A stretch of 52,621 nt of DNA from Deltaproteobacteria bacterium (GTDB taxonomy: Bacteria; Desulfobacterota; Desulfobulbia; Desulfobulbales; JAJRZW01): the NCBI GenBank assembly GCA_024275015.1, contig JAJRZW010000034.1, positions 1 through 52,621 of the forward strand. Direction: 5' to 3'. Positions 8,500-17,930 of the stretch are shown here, piece after piece. A program made the position numbers and the translations under genes. Position 1 is the stretch's first letter; every line of letters starts with the position of its first letter. Below the pieces are notes generated by a model. It worked only from the letters and a program-made list of their open reading frames with translations. It was not told the DNA's origin and ran no database searches.

Positions 8500-9528
8500 A
8501 TGGAAAAAATCATGGTGGCCATGAGCGGCGGGGTGGATTCTACCACCTGCGCCATGCTCTTGAAAGAACAGGGTTACGCGGTCACGGGGCTGTTCATGGA
8601 TCTGGGGGGAGACGATTCCGGCGACCAGGCCCTGCGGTTGCGGGCGCTGGGGCAAAAGATCGGGATCACCGTTGAGGTGGTTGACCTTGCCGTGCCCTTC
8701 CGGAAACAGGTGAAGGAATATTTCAAGCGCAGCTATCAGGCGGGCCTGACGCCCAACCCCTGCGTGGTCTGTAACCGGGAAATAAAGTTCGGCCGTCTTC
8801 TCGATCACGCCCGCGCCGGCGGGGCGGAGTATCTCGCCACCGGCCATTATGTCCGGATCGACCACGATCATGACCGGGTCAGGCTCAGGAAGGGGGCGGA
8901 TCCGGGCAAGGACCAGTCATATTTTCTCTGCCGCCTGAGTGTTGATCTCCTGAGACGCTGTCTTTTCCCTCTGGGGGGCTTTCGCAAGGAGGAGGTGTAT
9001 CGCATGGCCGCCGCCCGCGGCCTTGAGTTTCCCGGAAGTGCCGAGAGCCAGGATGTCTGTTTCCTGAGCGGCCGGACCCTGGCGGATTATCTCACCGCTG
9101 CCGGCCTTGCCCCCCGGCCGGGGGATATTGTCGCCGCTGACGGTCGGGTGTTGGGACGCCATCGCGGCACCCATCTCTATACCATCGGCCAGCGCCGGGG
9201 GTTGGGGGTCGCGGCGGCGCGGCCTCTGTATGTGATCGCCGTTGATCCCGGCCGTAATCAGGTGATTGTCGGTGCCGACCGTGACCTGTGGCGGGATAAT
9301 TGTCGTCTGGGGCCGATAAACTGGATTTCCGGGCCGGCGCCGGGAGAAGAGATTGAGATCGCCGCGAAGATCCGTTATCGCCACCAGCCGGTTCCGGCCC
9401 GGCTTTTTTGTGATCGTGACGGCGGTCGTCTGCTTTTCGCGGCCTCGCAGCGGGCGGTGACCCCGGGGCAGTTCGCCGCTTTTTACCATGGCGATGAGCT
9501 GCTTGGCGGCGCTGAGATCATCGGGTGA
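8500..9528 (+). CDS. mnmA: tRNA-specific 2-thiouridylase MnmA
   Basis: 342 aa. Transfers sulfur to C2 of wobble uridine U34 in tRNA Lys, Glu and Gln using ATP. The N-terminal PP-loop is SGGVDS (9-14). The nucleophile region TPNPCVVCNREIKFG places the conserved Cys at C91 (with C88 nearby), and the persulfide Cys is C187 in SQDVCFL. The C-terminal beta-barrel follows (from about 200; TIGQRRGLG is typical). I start at ATG 8500 (MEKIMVAMSGG); 23 further in-frame codons upstream overlap the divergent gene and look non-coding. AAGG lies 11 bp before. It begins a plus-strand run of mnmA, mtaB, cinA and recA. Confidence 0.95.
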   Translation: MEKIMVAMSGGVDSTTCAMLLKEQGYAVTGLFMDLGGDDSGDQALRLRALGQKIGITVEVVDLAVPFRKQVKEYFKRSYQAGLTPNPCVVCNREIKFGRLLDHARAGGAEYLATGHYVRIDHDHDRVRLRKGADPGKDQSYFLCRLSVDLLRRCLFPLGGFRKEEVYRMAAARGLEFPGSAESQDVCFLSGRTLADYLTAAGLAPRPGDIVAADGRVLGRHRGTHLYTIGQRRGLGVAAARPLYVIAVDPGRNQVIVGADRDLWRDNCRLGPINWISGPAPGEEIEIAAKIRYRHQPVPARLFCDRDGGRLLFAASQRAVTPGQFAAFYHGDELLGGAEIIG

Positions 9529-9601
9529 CATAAGCAGTGTACTGTTATATCTTGAGAGTATCTTTGATACCGAAACCCGAAAATTCTGACATATTGAACC
9601 C

Positions 9602-10909
9602 TTGAATTCTGCGACAAAAACAGTGGCGGTGGTTACCCTGGGCTGCAAGGTAAACCAATTCGAGGCGGCCGCCTTTGAGTCCGGGATCTCCGCCCTTGGC
9701 GGCGAGCTGGTCCGGGACAGTGCCAGGGCGGACGTGTATGTGGTTAACTCCTGCGCGGTTACCGCCAAGGCCGCGGCCGAGTCGCGGCGGGTGATTCGGC
9801 GGCTGGTCCGGACCAACCCCGCGGCCCGGATCGTGGTCACCGGCTGTTACGCCCAGATTGCCATTGATGATATCTTTGATCTGGTGGACCAGCCCCTGTG
9901 TATTGTCGGCAACGGTTTCAAACACATGCTCGCCGAAGTGGCGATGAGCGACCGGCATTGCGATCTTGAGATGTACATGGGCGACGTTGCCAGCGCCCGC
10001 GAGGTCTCGCCTCTTCTGGCCACCTCCTTTCCCGGCCGGACCCGGGCCTATGTCAAGATTCAGGACGGCTGCAATAATTTCTGTTCCTACTGTATTGTCC
10101 CTTATGCCCGGGGCCGGAGCCGCAGTGTCCCGGTGGCGGATGTCATTCGCCAGGTCGAGGCCTTTGCCGCGGCCGGTTTTATCGAGCTTGTGGTCACCGG
10201 AATCCACGCCGGGGCCTATGGTCGTGACCTTGGCCCGGGCAGTGATTTTGTTACTCTCCTGCGCTGTCTCGGGGAAAATTTCCCCGGGCTTGGATTTCGC
10301 GTAAGTTCTCTTGAACCAAGCGAGATAAACGATGAAATTATCGACCTGGTGGCGCAAAGCCCCGGCCTGCGGCCCCATTTCCATATCCCCCTGCAGAGCG
10401 GCGACGACGGCGTTTTGGCCCGAATGAACCGGAAGTATCGCACCGCGCTCTTTCGGGATGTGGTGGAGAGGATAAGGGAAAAAATCCCCGACTGCGCCAT
10501 CGGCGTTGATGTCATGGTCGGTTTCCCCGGAGAGGACGAGGCCGCTTTTGTCCATACCCGCGATCTGGTCGAGAGCCTGCCGGTTACCTATCTCCACGTC
10601 TTTCCCTATTCGAAAAGACCGGGAACTCCGGCGGCGGGCATGGCGGATCAGGTGGAGAAGAAGGTTAAGGAAGAAAGGGTTGCGGTCATGCGGGAATTAG
10701 ATCATAAAAAACGGGTCTGTTTCTATGAATCATGTCTTGGCGAGGTACGGGAAGTTCTGGCCGAGCGGATGAAATCGGGGATGTTGCGCGGTTTCAGCGA
10801 TAATTACATCCCGGTGGCCTTTCCCGGCCTTAAAAGCGGCGTCGGCCGGATTCATCAGGTCCGGCTTGAGCGGATTTCCGATATGACCGTAAATGGAACA
10901 ATCGACTGA
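9602..10909 (+). CDS. mtaB: tRNA ms2t6A37 methylthiotransferase MtaB
   Basis: 435 aa radical-SAM enzyme that methylthiolates t6A37 in ANN-decoding tRNAs. The N-terminal UPF0004 domain carries cluster cysteines C15 (LGCKVNQFE), C51 (NSCAVT) and C82 (GCYAQ). The radical-SAM motif is C157/C161/C164 (CNNFCSYC). A TRAM-like tail follows. LGCKVNQ and the cysteine spacing point to MtaB rather than MiaB or RimO. The start is uncertain: TTG 9602 gives the expected N-terminus, a GTG 20 nt later is possible, and no clear ribosome site is visible. cinA begins 2 nt after its stop, so they are cotranscribed. Confidence 0.9.
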   Translation: MNSATKTVAVVTLGCKVNQFEAAAFESGISALGGELVRDSARADVYVVNSCAVTAKAAAESRRVIRRLVRTNPAARIVVTGCYAQIAIDDIFDLVDQPLCIVGNGFKHMLAEVAMSDRHCDLEMYMGDVASAREVSPLLATSFPGRTRAYVKIQDGCNNFCSYCIVPYARGRSRSVPVADVIRQVEAFAAAGFIELVVTGIHAGAYGRDLGPGSDFVTLLRCLGENFPGLGFRVSSLEPSEINDEIIDLVAQSPGLRPHFHIPLQSGDDGVLARMNRKYRTALFRDVVERIREKIPDCAIGVDVMVGFPGEDEAAFVHTRDLVESLPVTYLHVFPYSKRPGTPAAGMADQVEKKVKEERVAVMRELDHKKRVCFYESCLGEVREVLAERMKSGMLRGFSDNYIPVAFPGLKSGVGRIHQVRLERISDMTVNGTID

Positions 10910-10911
10910 TC

Positions 10912-12165
10912 ATGAAAGGTGAGATCATCGCCATCGGGGACGAACTGACTTCGGGGCGGATACTTAATACCACCAGCTATTTTGCCGCAAGCCGTCTCTT
11001 TGCCGCCGGCCACGAGATTTCCGCCATGGTCACCATCGGCGATGATCCCGATCATATCAGCCGCACGGTTCTCGAAAGCCTTGGCCGGGCTGACTTTTTA
11101 ATCGTCACCGGCGGCCTCGGGGTCACCAGTGATGACCTGACCACCGAGGCGGTGAGCAGTGCCCTGGCCCGTCCCCCGACCTTTTATCCCGACATCCTCC
11201 GGGCCATCAAGCGTAATTCCCGTGACGTGCCTGATGATCTGCGCCTGTCGCTTGAAAAACTGGCCTGGCTGCCGGCCGGGGCCCATGTCCTCAGGTCTGA
11301 AGTCACCAGTGCCGGGTATTTCCTTGTTCATGAGGGCAAGCCGATATTTTTTCTTCCCGGGGTGCCGCACGAGATGAAGGAACTCCTGGCGGAGACGGTG
11401 ATTACCCGGCTTGCGGTCTGGGAGGGAGAGGAACCGCGGCAGGTGCGGCAACGGCTTTACCGGACCATGGGGATGGCCGAGGCCGGGATCAATGCGATTC
11501 TTGCGGTATTTGAAGGTGAAGAGGGGATCCGGATCGGTTATTATCCTGTTTTTCCCGAGGTCCATGTGAGTCTGACCGTCACCGGCGTTGATGCCGCCAC
11601 CGTCGAAGCCAGGTTTAATGAACTTGATCAGCGGATAAGGGACAGCCTTGGTCGCTATATATTCGCCATTGATGACCAGACTCTGGAAGGCCGGGTCGGT
11701 GAACTCCTGACCGCCGCCGGTGCCACCCTGGCCCTGGCGGAATCATGTACCGGCGGCCTTGTGGCCTCAAAGATCACCCGGGTGGCCGGGAGTTCGGCTT
11801 ATTTTCGTGGCGGGGTGGTGGCGTATTCCAATGCGATCAAGGTGAAATTACTTGCCGTTCCCCCGGAGATCCTCAGCGATCACGGGGCGGTGAGTGAGGA
11901 ATGCGCCCGGGCCATGGCCGTTGGGGTAAAAGAACTTGCCGCCGGCGATTACGGTGTCGCTGTAACCGGTATCGCCGGGCCTGACGGCGGCAGTGATGAA
12001 AAACCGCTGGGTACCGTATGCTTCGGCCTTGCCACGGCGGTCGGGGTGGAGAGTGAAACCATGAGATTTACCGGAAATCGGCAACAGGTACAGGCGGCGG
12101 CCGCCGGTCACGCCCTGAACCGTTTACGTCTGTTTCTTTTGAAAAGCGACAAAGTGACGGAGTGA
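10912..12165 (+). CDS. cinA: CinA family protein (NMN deamidase / competence-damage protein)
   Basis: 417 aa. The N-terminal MoCF/MPT-binding-like domain (GEIIAIGDELTSG, then TGGLGVTSDD) corresponds to the COG1058 ADP-ribose pyrophosphatase part. The C-terminal CinA/PncC domain (from about 250: LAESCTGGLVASKIT, GVVAYSNAIK, TGIAGPDGG) is nicotinamide-nucleotide amidohydrolase in characterised members. Full two-domain length. It sits between mtaB and recA; cinA-recA linkage is conserved in many bacteria. Confidence 0.93.
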   Translation: MKGEIIAIGDELTSGRILNTTSYFAASRLFAAGHEISAMVTIGDDPDHISRTVLESLGRADFLIVTGGLGVTSDDLTTEAVSSALARPPTFYPDILRAIKRNSRDVPDDLRLSLEKLAWLPAGAHVLRSEVTSAGYFLVHEGKPIFFLPGVPHEMKELLAETVITRLAVWEGEEPRQVRQRLYRTMGMAEAGINAILAVFEGEEGIRIGYYPVFPEVHVSLTVTGVDAATVEARFNELDQRIRDSLGRYIFAIDDQTLEGRVGELLTAAGATLALAESCTGGLVASKITRVAGSSAYFRGGVVAYSNAIKVKLLAVPPEILSDHGAVSEECARAMAVGVKELAAGDYGVAVTGIAGPDGGSDEKPLGTVCFGLATAVGVESETMRFTGNRQQVQAAAAGHALNRLRLFLLKSDKVTE

Positions 12166-12219
12166 TGAGGCGGTTGCGGTCGCTGAATCCGTGAACCAAA
12201 AAATTACAGGGGTGTTAAC

Positions 12220-13254
12220 TTGGCAGCTAAAGACGATAAGCAAAAAACTATGGATTCGGCGATATTCCAGATAGAAAAGCAGTTCGGCAAGGGCTCGATC
12301 ATGCGCCTTGGCACTGCCCGTCCCGAGGCGGTACCGGTGATCTCCACCGGTACCCTCGGCCTTGATATCGCCACCGGGGTCGGCGGTATTCCCCGTGGCC
12401 GGGTCACCGAGATTTATGGTCCGGAGTCAAGCGGCAAGACCACCCTCGCCCTGCATGTGATCGCCGAGGCCCAGAAGGCCGGCGGCACTGCCGCCTTCAT
12501 TGATGCCGAGCATGCCCTTGATATCTATTACGCCCAGCGTCTCGGGGTCAATATCGACGATCTCCTGGTGTCTCAGCCTGATTTTGGCGAACAGGCACTT
12601 GAAATCACCGAAATCCTCATCCGCAGCGGTTCGGTGGACGTGATCGTTGTTGACTCGGTGGCGGCCCTGGTGCCCAAGGCCGAGATCGACGGCAATATCG
12701 GCGATTCCCACGTGGGACTGCAGGCGCGTATGATGAGTCAGACCATGCGCAAGATGGCCGGCATCCTCAACCGTACCAGTACCTCTCTGTTGTTCATTAA
12801 CCAGATCCGAATGAAGATCGGGGTGATGTACGGCAACCCCGAGACCACAACCGGCGGCAACGCCTTGAAGTTTTACTCTTCCCTCCGTCTCGATATCCGG
12901 CGGATCGCGGCGATCAAGGACGGCACCGAGATGGTCGGCAACCGAACCCGGGTCAAGGTGGTCAAAAACAAGGTGGCGCCGCCGTTCAAGACGGTGGAGT
13001 TCGATATCGTTTACGGCGAGGGAATATCCCGCACCGGCGATCTGCTCGATCTTGCGGTGGCCCAGGAGATTGTTGACAAGAGCGGGGCCTGGTATTCCTA
13101 TAACGGTGAACGCATCGGCCAGGGGCGGGAAAACGCCAAGGTCTTTTTAAAGGAGCATCCCGAGACCATGGCCGAGATTGATTCCCGGGTGCGGATGGGA
13201 TTCGGTCTTCCGGCGGCGGGTGAGATCCCGGCGGCAGCGGAAGAAAAAAGTTGA
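12220..13254 (+). CDS. recA: Recombinase RecA
   Basis: 344 aa. ATP-dependent strand-exchange protein and SOS coprotease. Walker [10 protein letters not shown] (67-75), MAW-like [11 protein letters not shown] near the N-terminus, L1 region ([12 protein letters not shown]) and L2 region ([15 protein letters not shown]) are intact. The start is TTG at 12220 with AGGGGTG 7 bp upstream, giving the standard N-terminus [15 protein letters not shown] hairpin plus T-run at 13340-13372 ends the transcript. No LexA box could be confidently identified in the 54-bp gap after cinA. Confidence 0.97.
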   Translation: MAAKDDKQKTMDSAIFQIEKQFGKGSIMRLGTARPEAVPVISTGTLGLDIATGVGGIPRGRVTEIYGPESSGKTTLALHVIAEAQKAGGTAAFIDAEHALDIYYAQRLGVNIDDLLVSQPDFGEQALEITEILIRSGSVDVIVVDSVAALVPKAEIDGNIGDSHVGLQARMMSQTMRKMAGILNRTSTSLLFINQIRMKIGVMYGNPETTTGGNALKFYSSLRLDIRRIAAIKDGTEMVGNRTRVKVVKNKVAPPFKTVEFDIVYGEGISRTGDLLDLAVAQEIVDKSGAWYSYNGERIGQGRENAKVFLKEHPETMAEIDSRVRMGFGLPAAGEIPAAAEEKS

Positions 13255-13339
13255 TGACATCGTAACAATTCGATCTGTTGCGTCATGGCGTACTTTGTTC
13301 GTTCGGTATATCGTTAACAGAGTGTTTGAATCGTTAACC

Positions 13340-13372
13340 GCCGGCCCTGTAACAGGGCCGGCCTGATTTTTT
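13340..13372 (+). terminator. Intrinsic terminator/attenuator-like hairpin before alaS
   Basis: Stem GCCGGCCCTG (13340-13349), loop TAA, perfect complement CAGGGCCGGC (13353-13362), then CTGATTTTTT. The T-run touches the GGAG that precedes alaS. It could terminate recA or act as a leader attenuator for alaS. Confidence 0.8.
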
Positions 13373-13391
13373 GGAGATGTGGAAACCGAAA

Positions 13392-16028
13392 ATGACCGGA
13401 ACCGAGATAAGAAGAAGATTCCTCGAGTATTTTGCCGCCCATGGGCATCAGGTGGTGGCGAGTTCGTCGCTGGCTCCCCATGATGATCCGACCCTGCTGT
13501 TCACCAATGCCGGCATGGTCCAGTTCAAGCGTTTGTTCATGGGGGAGGAAAAACGCGAATATGTCCGCGCGGTCTCGTCGCAGCGCTGTGTCCGTGCCGG
13601 CGGCAAGCATAACGACCTCGACAACGTCGGCTATACCGCCAGGCATCATACCTTTTTTGAGATGCTTGGTAATTTTTCCTTTGGCGATTATTTCAAGAAA
13701 GAGGCGATAAGGTTTGCCTGGGATTTTCTTGTTGACGAGCTCGGCATTGACCGTGATCGCCTGTGGATATCGGTGTTTGATGACGATGATGAGGCCTTTG
13801 ATATATGGGAGAAAGATGTCGGGGTTGCCCGGGACCGTATCGTCCGTATGGGTGAGAAGGATAATTTCTGGGCCATGGGCGATACCGGCCCCTGCGGGCC
13901 CTGTTCCGAGATTCATTTTGACCAGGGCCCGGAGGTCGGCTGTGGTCTTCCTGGCTGCAAAGTAGAGTGTGAATGTGATCGTTATCTTGAGATCTGGAAC
14001 CTGGTCTTCATGCAGTTCAACCGTGGCGAAGACGGTAAGCTTATGCCGTTGCCGCGGCCGAGTATCGACACTGGTATGGGGCTGGAACGGGTCGCGGCGG
14101 TGACCCAGGGGAAATTGTCCAACTATGATTCCGACATTTTTTCCCCTATCCTTGCCTGTATCGGTGAGATCGCCGGGGTCGGATACGGCACTTCCGGGGC
14201 CGGCGATACCGCTATGCGGGTCATCGCCGATCATGCCCGGGCCACCGCTCACCTGGTGGCTGACGGGGTATTCCCCTCAAACGAGGGCCGTGGCTATGTA
14301 TTGCGGCGGATCATGCGCCGGGCCATCCGTTATGGCCGTGAACTTGGACTTGGTGAACCCTTTTTCTCCCGGGTGACCGCGGCGGTGGTTCACAATATGG
14401 CCGCTGCTTTTCCGCATCTGAGAGGGGAAGAGAAACTTCTGGCAAAGGTAGTGGACAACGAGGAGGAACGTTTCCTCGTCACCATTGACCATGGTCTTGA
14501 GTTGTTACATGAAGAGATTTCCCGGCTCGGGAAGGCCGGCGACAGGATGATCAGCGGCGCCTTTATCTTTAAGCTCTATGATACTTACGGTTTTCCGGTG
14601 GATATCGTCCGTGACATCGCCATGGAACAGGGGATGAACGCTGACGAAGATGGTTTCCTCGCGGCCATGGCCGGGCAGAAGGAGCAGTCGCGCCGTTCCT
14701 GGAAGGGGGCTGCCCTTGCCGGGATCGGCCGGGAGATTGCCGTCCTTGCCGCGAAAGGGGCGGGCGGGTGTTTTGTCGGTTACGATCGTAACACTCACAA
14801 GAGCCGGATTATCGCCATTCTCAGCCCGGATGGGGAAAATATTCTGAAACGGGCCGGGACCGGTGAAGAGGTACTGCTGGTCGCCGACGAAACCCCGTTT
14901 TATGCTGAAGGTGGCGGTCAGGCCTGTGATATCGGCGAGATAAAGACCCCGGACGGGGTGGCCCTGGTTTTCGGCACGGTAAACCGCGGTGGGGTTATTG
15001 TTCACCAGGCCCGGGTGGACGAGGGCATGATCGGCAGCGGGGTTTCCGCGGTGTTTAAGGTCGACCGTGAACGTCGGCGCCGCATTGCCGCCAATCATAC
15101 CGCCACCCATCTCCTACAGGCCGCCCTGCGGCAGGTCCTCGGTGATCATGTCCGCCAGGCGGGATCAGTGGTCGATTCGGCTCGTCTTCGTTTTGACTTT
15201 TCCCATTTTTCCCCCATGACCACTGAGGAGATTCATCGGGTTGAGGATATTGTTAATCGTGAGATCCGGCATAACCGGAACCTGGCAATATCGGTGGTCA
15301 GTCGGGATGAGGCCGCTGCCGCCGGGGCCACCGCCCTTTTCGGCGAGAAGTACGGCGATGAGGTGCGGATGGTGTCGGTACCGGAGTTTTCCCTTGAACT
15401 CTGCGGCGGCACCCATGTCTCCGCCTGCGGCGACATCGGGATCATGCGGATTGTTTCTGAAACCGGAGTTGCCGCCGGGGTTCGGCGGATCGAGGCGGTG
15501 ACCGGATCCGCGGCCCTGTTCCGCGTCCGGGAAGAAGAGGCCGTGCTTCATCGTCTGGCCGATTCCCTCAAGACCCCGGTGGCCAATATTCCTGACAAGG
15601 TGGATAAGCTCAAGGCCAGAATCAGGGATCTGGAACGGGAGGTCGCCCGTCTCGCCGGCGGCAGCATTGATCCCGAGGCCATTCTTGCCGAGGCGGTTGA
15701 GGTGGGTGGGGTCAAGGTCGCGGCTGTCGGGTTGGAAGTTGATTCGCCAAAGACCCTGCGTGAACTTGGCGACCGGATTCGGGAACTCGGGAAGAGCGGG
15801 GTTGTGGTTCTGGGGGCGGAGTGCAAGGGTAAGGCGGCCCTTCTGGCCTTAGTGAGCGACGACCTCAAGGATCGTTGTCCGGCCGGGAAGATCATTAAAA
15901 AGGTCGCGGCTCTGGTTGGTGGTGGTGGTGGCGGCAGGGCTGATATGGCTCAGGCCGGTGGCAGTCGCCCGGAGAAACTTGCCGAAGCCATGGCCGCGGT
16001 GGAGACCATTGTCGCGGAAATGCTGTAG
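13392..16028 (+). CDS. alaS: Alanyl-tRNA synthetase
   Basis: 878 aa from MTGTEIRRRF (E. coli 876), charging tRNA-Ala. Class II catalytic core at the N-terminus; editing domain with HTATH in NHTATHLLQ and the zinc pair in CGGTHVSACGDIG; C-Ala domain ending in a glycine run (GGGGGGRADMAQAGG). In-frame ATG 13377 and TTG 13371 would add 5-7 residues; I prefer 13392 because family proteins start at MT..EIR. A strong hairpin-T-run lies immediately upstream, so transcription must start before it and read through, or be controlled there. Confidence 0.96.
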   Translation: MTGTEIRRRFLEYFAAHGHQVVASSSLAPHDDPTLLFTNAGMVQFKRLFMGEEKREYVRAVSSQRCVRAGGKHNDLDNVGYTARHHTFFEMLGNFSFGDYFKKEAIRFAWDFLVDELGIDRDRLWISVFDDDDEAFDIWEKDVGVARDRIVRMGEKDNFWAMGDTGPCGPCSEIHFDQGPEVGCGLPGCKVECECDRYLEIWNLVFMQFNRGEDGKLMPLPRPSIDTGMGLERVAAVTQGKLSNYDSDIFSPILACIGEIAGVGYGTSGAGDTAMRVIADHARATAHLVADGVFPSNEGRGYVLRRIMRRAIRYGRELGLGEPFFSRVTAAVVHNMAAAFPHLRGEEKLLAKVVDNEEERFLVTIDHGLELLHEEISRLGKAGDRMISGAFIFKLYDTYGFPVDIVRDIAMEQGMNADEDGFLAAMAGQKEQSRRSWKGAALAGIGREIAVLAAKGAGGCFVGYDRNTHKSRIIAILSPDGENILKRAGTGEEVLLVADETPFYAEGGGQACDIGEIKTPDGVALVFGTVNRGGVIVHQARVDEGMIGSGVSAVFKVDRERRRRIAANHTATHLLQAALRQVLGDHVRQAGSVVDSARLRFDFSHFSPMTTEEIHRVEDIVNREIRHNRNLAISVVSRDEAAAAGATALFGEKYGDEVRMVSVPEFSLELCGGTHVSACGDIGIMRIVSETGVAAGVRRIEAVTGSAALFRVREEEAVLHRLADSLKTPVANIPDKVDKLKARIRDLEREVARLAGGSIDPEAILAEAVEVGGVKVAAVGLEVDSPKTLRELGDRIRELGKSGVVVLGAECKGKAALLALVSDDLKDRCPAGKIIKKVAALVGGGGGGRADMAQAGGSRPEKLAEAMAAVETIVAEML

Positions 16029-16066
16029 CATGGTGCTTCATGCGGCGGGGATCGACCTGTTTGCCG

Positions 16067-16212
16067 GAGTGTTGAAAAAGTCGTCCTGGCTTTTTCAGCC
16101 GCCGGCTGGATAAAACAAGTTTTATCCAACATCTCGATTTCACCGGGTTTTCAACCCGGTGAAATCGGTGGCGCGGACATAACCCGGGCCCAGCTCGTTT
16201 TTCAACGGGCTG
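16067..16212 (-). repeat. Family A multi-hairpin repeat, copy A2
   Basis: 146-bp near-full-length copy between alaS and the ATP synthase operon, with the GTTGAAAAAG hairpin first and hairpin 1 last. Hairpin 3 (CACCGGGTTTTCAACCCGGTG) is well conserved. The right flank is CTG-TTA; the left end (GGAGTG) lacks the usual TA. Confidence 0.8.
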
Positions 16213-16231
16213 TTACCCTGCAGGAAAATTA

Positions 16232-16260
16232 TTGACACTGTTTCGGTAATGGATTAGAAA
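16232..16260 (+). promoter_or_regulatory. Possible sigma-70 promoter of the ATP synthase operon
   Basis: TTGACA at 16232-16237 and, 17 bp on, TAGAAA (16255-16260). It sits about 85 bp before the first atp gene and directly after repeat A2. The -10 match is moderate. Confidence 0.45.
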
Positions 16261-16345
16261 ACCTGCTATTCAACTGAATAGTGCTTCAGTGAATTCCTGC
16301 GGATAGTGTATAAAAACTAAAAATTCGAGACAGTTAAAGGAGTAC

Positions 16346-16774
16346 ATGATGATCACTATTGACGTGACCATGTTCATCCAGATTGTAAATATTCTCGTCC
16401 TTATCGGGCTGATGAATATTGTTCTCTACCGGCCGATTCGTTCCGTCCTGGCGGAAAGGAAAAAGGTGGTCGTCGGGTTGAACAAGGATATCGAGTCTTT
16501 TCATAAAAATGCCGGAATGCGGCTTGAAGAGTTTGATTTCAAGATTGCCGAGGCACGAATCACGGCCAAGGGAAATATTGATACCGCCCGGGCCACGGCT
16601 CAGAATGCCGTTGATGAGAAGATCAGCGGCGTCCGCAGGGAAGTCGAGGCCGACAAGGCGGACAAGCTGGTTCAGGTGGCAAGGGATCAGGCTGCAACCG
16701 CCGCCGAACTAAAGGGGCAGGTCGAGGAATTTGCCCGCGAGATGGCGACAAAGGTTCTGGGGAGGGCTGTTTGA
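16346..16774 (+). CDS. ATP synthase F0 subunit b'
   Basis: 142 aa. One N-terminal membrane helix (about 5-27, IDVTMFIQIVNILVLIGLMN) followed by a long charged helix that forms the peripheral stalk with subunit b. Ribosome site AAAGGAG 6 bp before ATG 16346. It is the first gene of a b'-b-delta-alpha-gamma-beta-epsilon operon. Paired b' and b subunits are usual in photosynthetic and deltaproteobacterial enzymes. The a and c subunit genes are not in this operon. Confidence 0.9.
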   Translation: MMITIDVTMFIQIVNILVLIGLMNIVLYRPIRSVLAERKKVVVGLNKDIESFHKNAGMRLEEFDFKIAEARITAKGNIDTARATAQNAVDEKISGVRREVEADKADKLVQVARDQAATAAELKGQVEEFAREMATKVLGRAV

Positions 16775-16776
16775 TT

Positions 16777-17388
16777 ATGGGTTTCAGGATAAACAGGAAG
16801 GCCGGTCGGATTGCGGCGGCGGTGACGGTCATGGCCGCGTTTGCCGCGGTTGTCTATGCCGCTGAACATGGTGGCGCCCATGGCGGAGAACACGCCATCT
16901 TTACCCATGAAAAGCTTATGGACCTTCTTTTCCGTACCCTCAACTTTGCCGCTTTGTGCGTGATTCTGGTAAAGTTTCTCAAAAAACCGATGGCCAGTAT
17001 TCTTTCCTCCCGGCGCCGGACAATCCGTGACGAGTTTGAAGACCTTGAGGCCCGTAAAGCAGAGGCCGAGGCCAAATATAAGGAATATGAGACTAAGATC
17101 TCCCGTCTTGACGGAGAGGTTGAGAAGATAATTTCCAACGCTGTAAGCCAGGGCGAGGCCGAGAAGGCAAAGATTATCGCTGATGGTGAGCGCGCCGCCG
17201 AAGATATCAGACGTCAGGCCGAAAACGCGGTCGCCAACGAGATTGCCCAGGCGCAGCAGCGTCTCCGGGCCGAGATTGCCGAAGAGGTTGCTGCCGCGGC
17301 CGAGAAGATGATCAGTGACAGTCTGAGTGCTGATGATCAGCAGCGCCTGGTTGAAGATTACCTTGTCAAGGTGGGGGCGATTCAGTGA
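16777..17388 (+). CDS. atpF: ATP synthase F0 subunit b
   Basis: 203 aa from ATG 16777; a TTG at 16771 is nearer the GGGGAGGG ribosome site and would overlap the b' stop, so the start is open by two codons. Unlike b', it begins with a signal-like hydrophobic segment (about 11-28) followed by an Ala/His/Gly-rich stretch (AEHGGAHGGEH), then the membrane helix (FRTLNFAALCVILVKFL) and a long coiled coil. Such N-terminally extended b subunits occur in Desulfobacterota. Its stop overlaps the atpH GTG start (GTGA). Confidence 0.92.
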   Translation: MGFRINRKAGRIAAAVTVMAAFAAVVYAAEHGGAHGGEHAIFTHEKLMDLLFRTLNFAALCVILVKFLKKPMASILSSRRRTIRDEFEDLEARKAEAEAKYKEYETKISRLDGEVEKIISNAVSQGEAEKAKIIADGERAAEDIRRQAENAVANEIAQAQQRLRAEIAEEVAAAAEKMISDSLSADDQQRLVEDYLVKVGAIQ

Positions 17389-17927
17389 GAAATACTATTC
17401 TGGCCAAGAGATACGCCAAGGCCCTGTTCGCCGTTGGCAAAGAAGACAATACCGTTGACGCCTTCAGCGACAGTCTCCACGGGCTGGCGGAGCTGGTGAG
17501 GGATGCCGATATTCTCGACGCCCTGACCAATCCGGTATATCCACTCGATGTCCGGGTCAAGGTGATGAAAAGTCTGGCCGGGGCGGTCAAGGCCAATACG
17601 GTGATGCTCCGTTTTCTCGATCTCCTGGTCGAGAAAAGGCGGACCGCGGCCCTGGCTGATATTGCCGAGGTATTCCAGGGTATGGTCGACGAGGATCAGA
17701 ATCGTTGTCGTGGCACAGTGGTTACCGCCACCGAGATTACCGCTGATCTCGGAGACAAGGTCAAGGCGACGCTTGAAAAGATAACCGGCAAGCAGGTAGA
17801 GCTTTCCCGGGTGGTTGATCCCGCGATTATCGGCGGGATGATTGCCCAGGTCGGCGATCTGGTGCTGGACGGAAGTATTAAAACGCAATTGCAGGGTCTA
17901 AAAGATTCCATCAAGGGGAGAGCATAA
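17385..17927 (+). CDS. atpH: ATP synthase F1 subunit delta
   Basis: 180 aa OSCP/delta subunit joining the peripheral stalk to F1. The N-terminus RNTILAKRYAKALFAVG and the C-terminal VDPAIIGGMIAQVGDLVLDGSIKTQL are the family signature. It starts at GTG 17385, overlapping the atpF stop by 4 nt, so it is translationally coupled. atpA follows after 3 nt. Confidence 0.95.
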   Translation: MRNTILAKRYAKALFAVGKEDNTVDAFSDSLHGLAELVRDADILDALTNPVYPLDVRVKVMKSLAGAVKANTVMLRFLDLLVEKRRTAALADIAEVFQGMVDEDQNRCRGTVVTATEITADLGDKVKATLEKITGKQVELSRVVDPAIIGGMIAQVGDLVLDGSIKTQLQGLKDSIKGRA

Positions 17928-17930
17928 CCA

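Noticed and set aside
12166..12219. LexA-type operator upstream of recA
   Set aside because: GGTT and ACC elements exist but the spacing does not fit the Geobacter or other operator forms I know; GAATCCGTGA here is more like a trace of a family C end.
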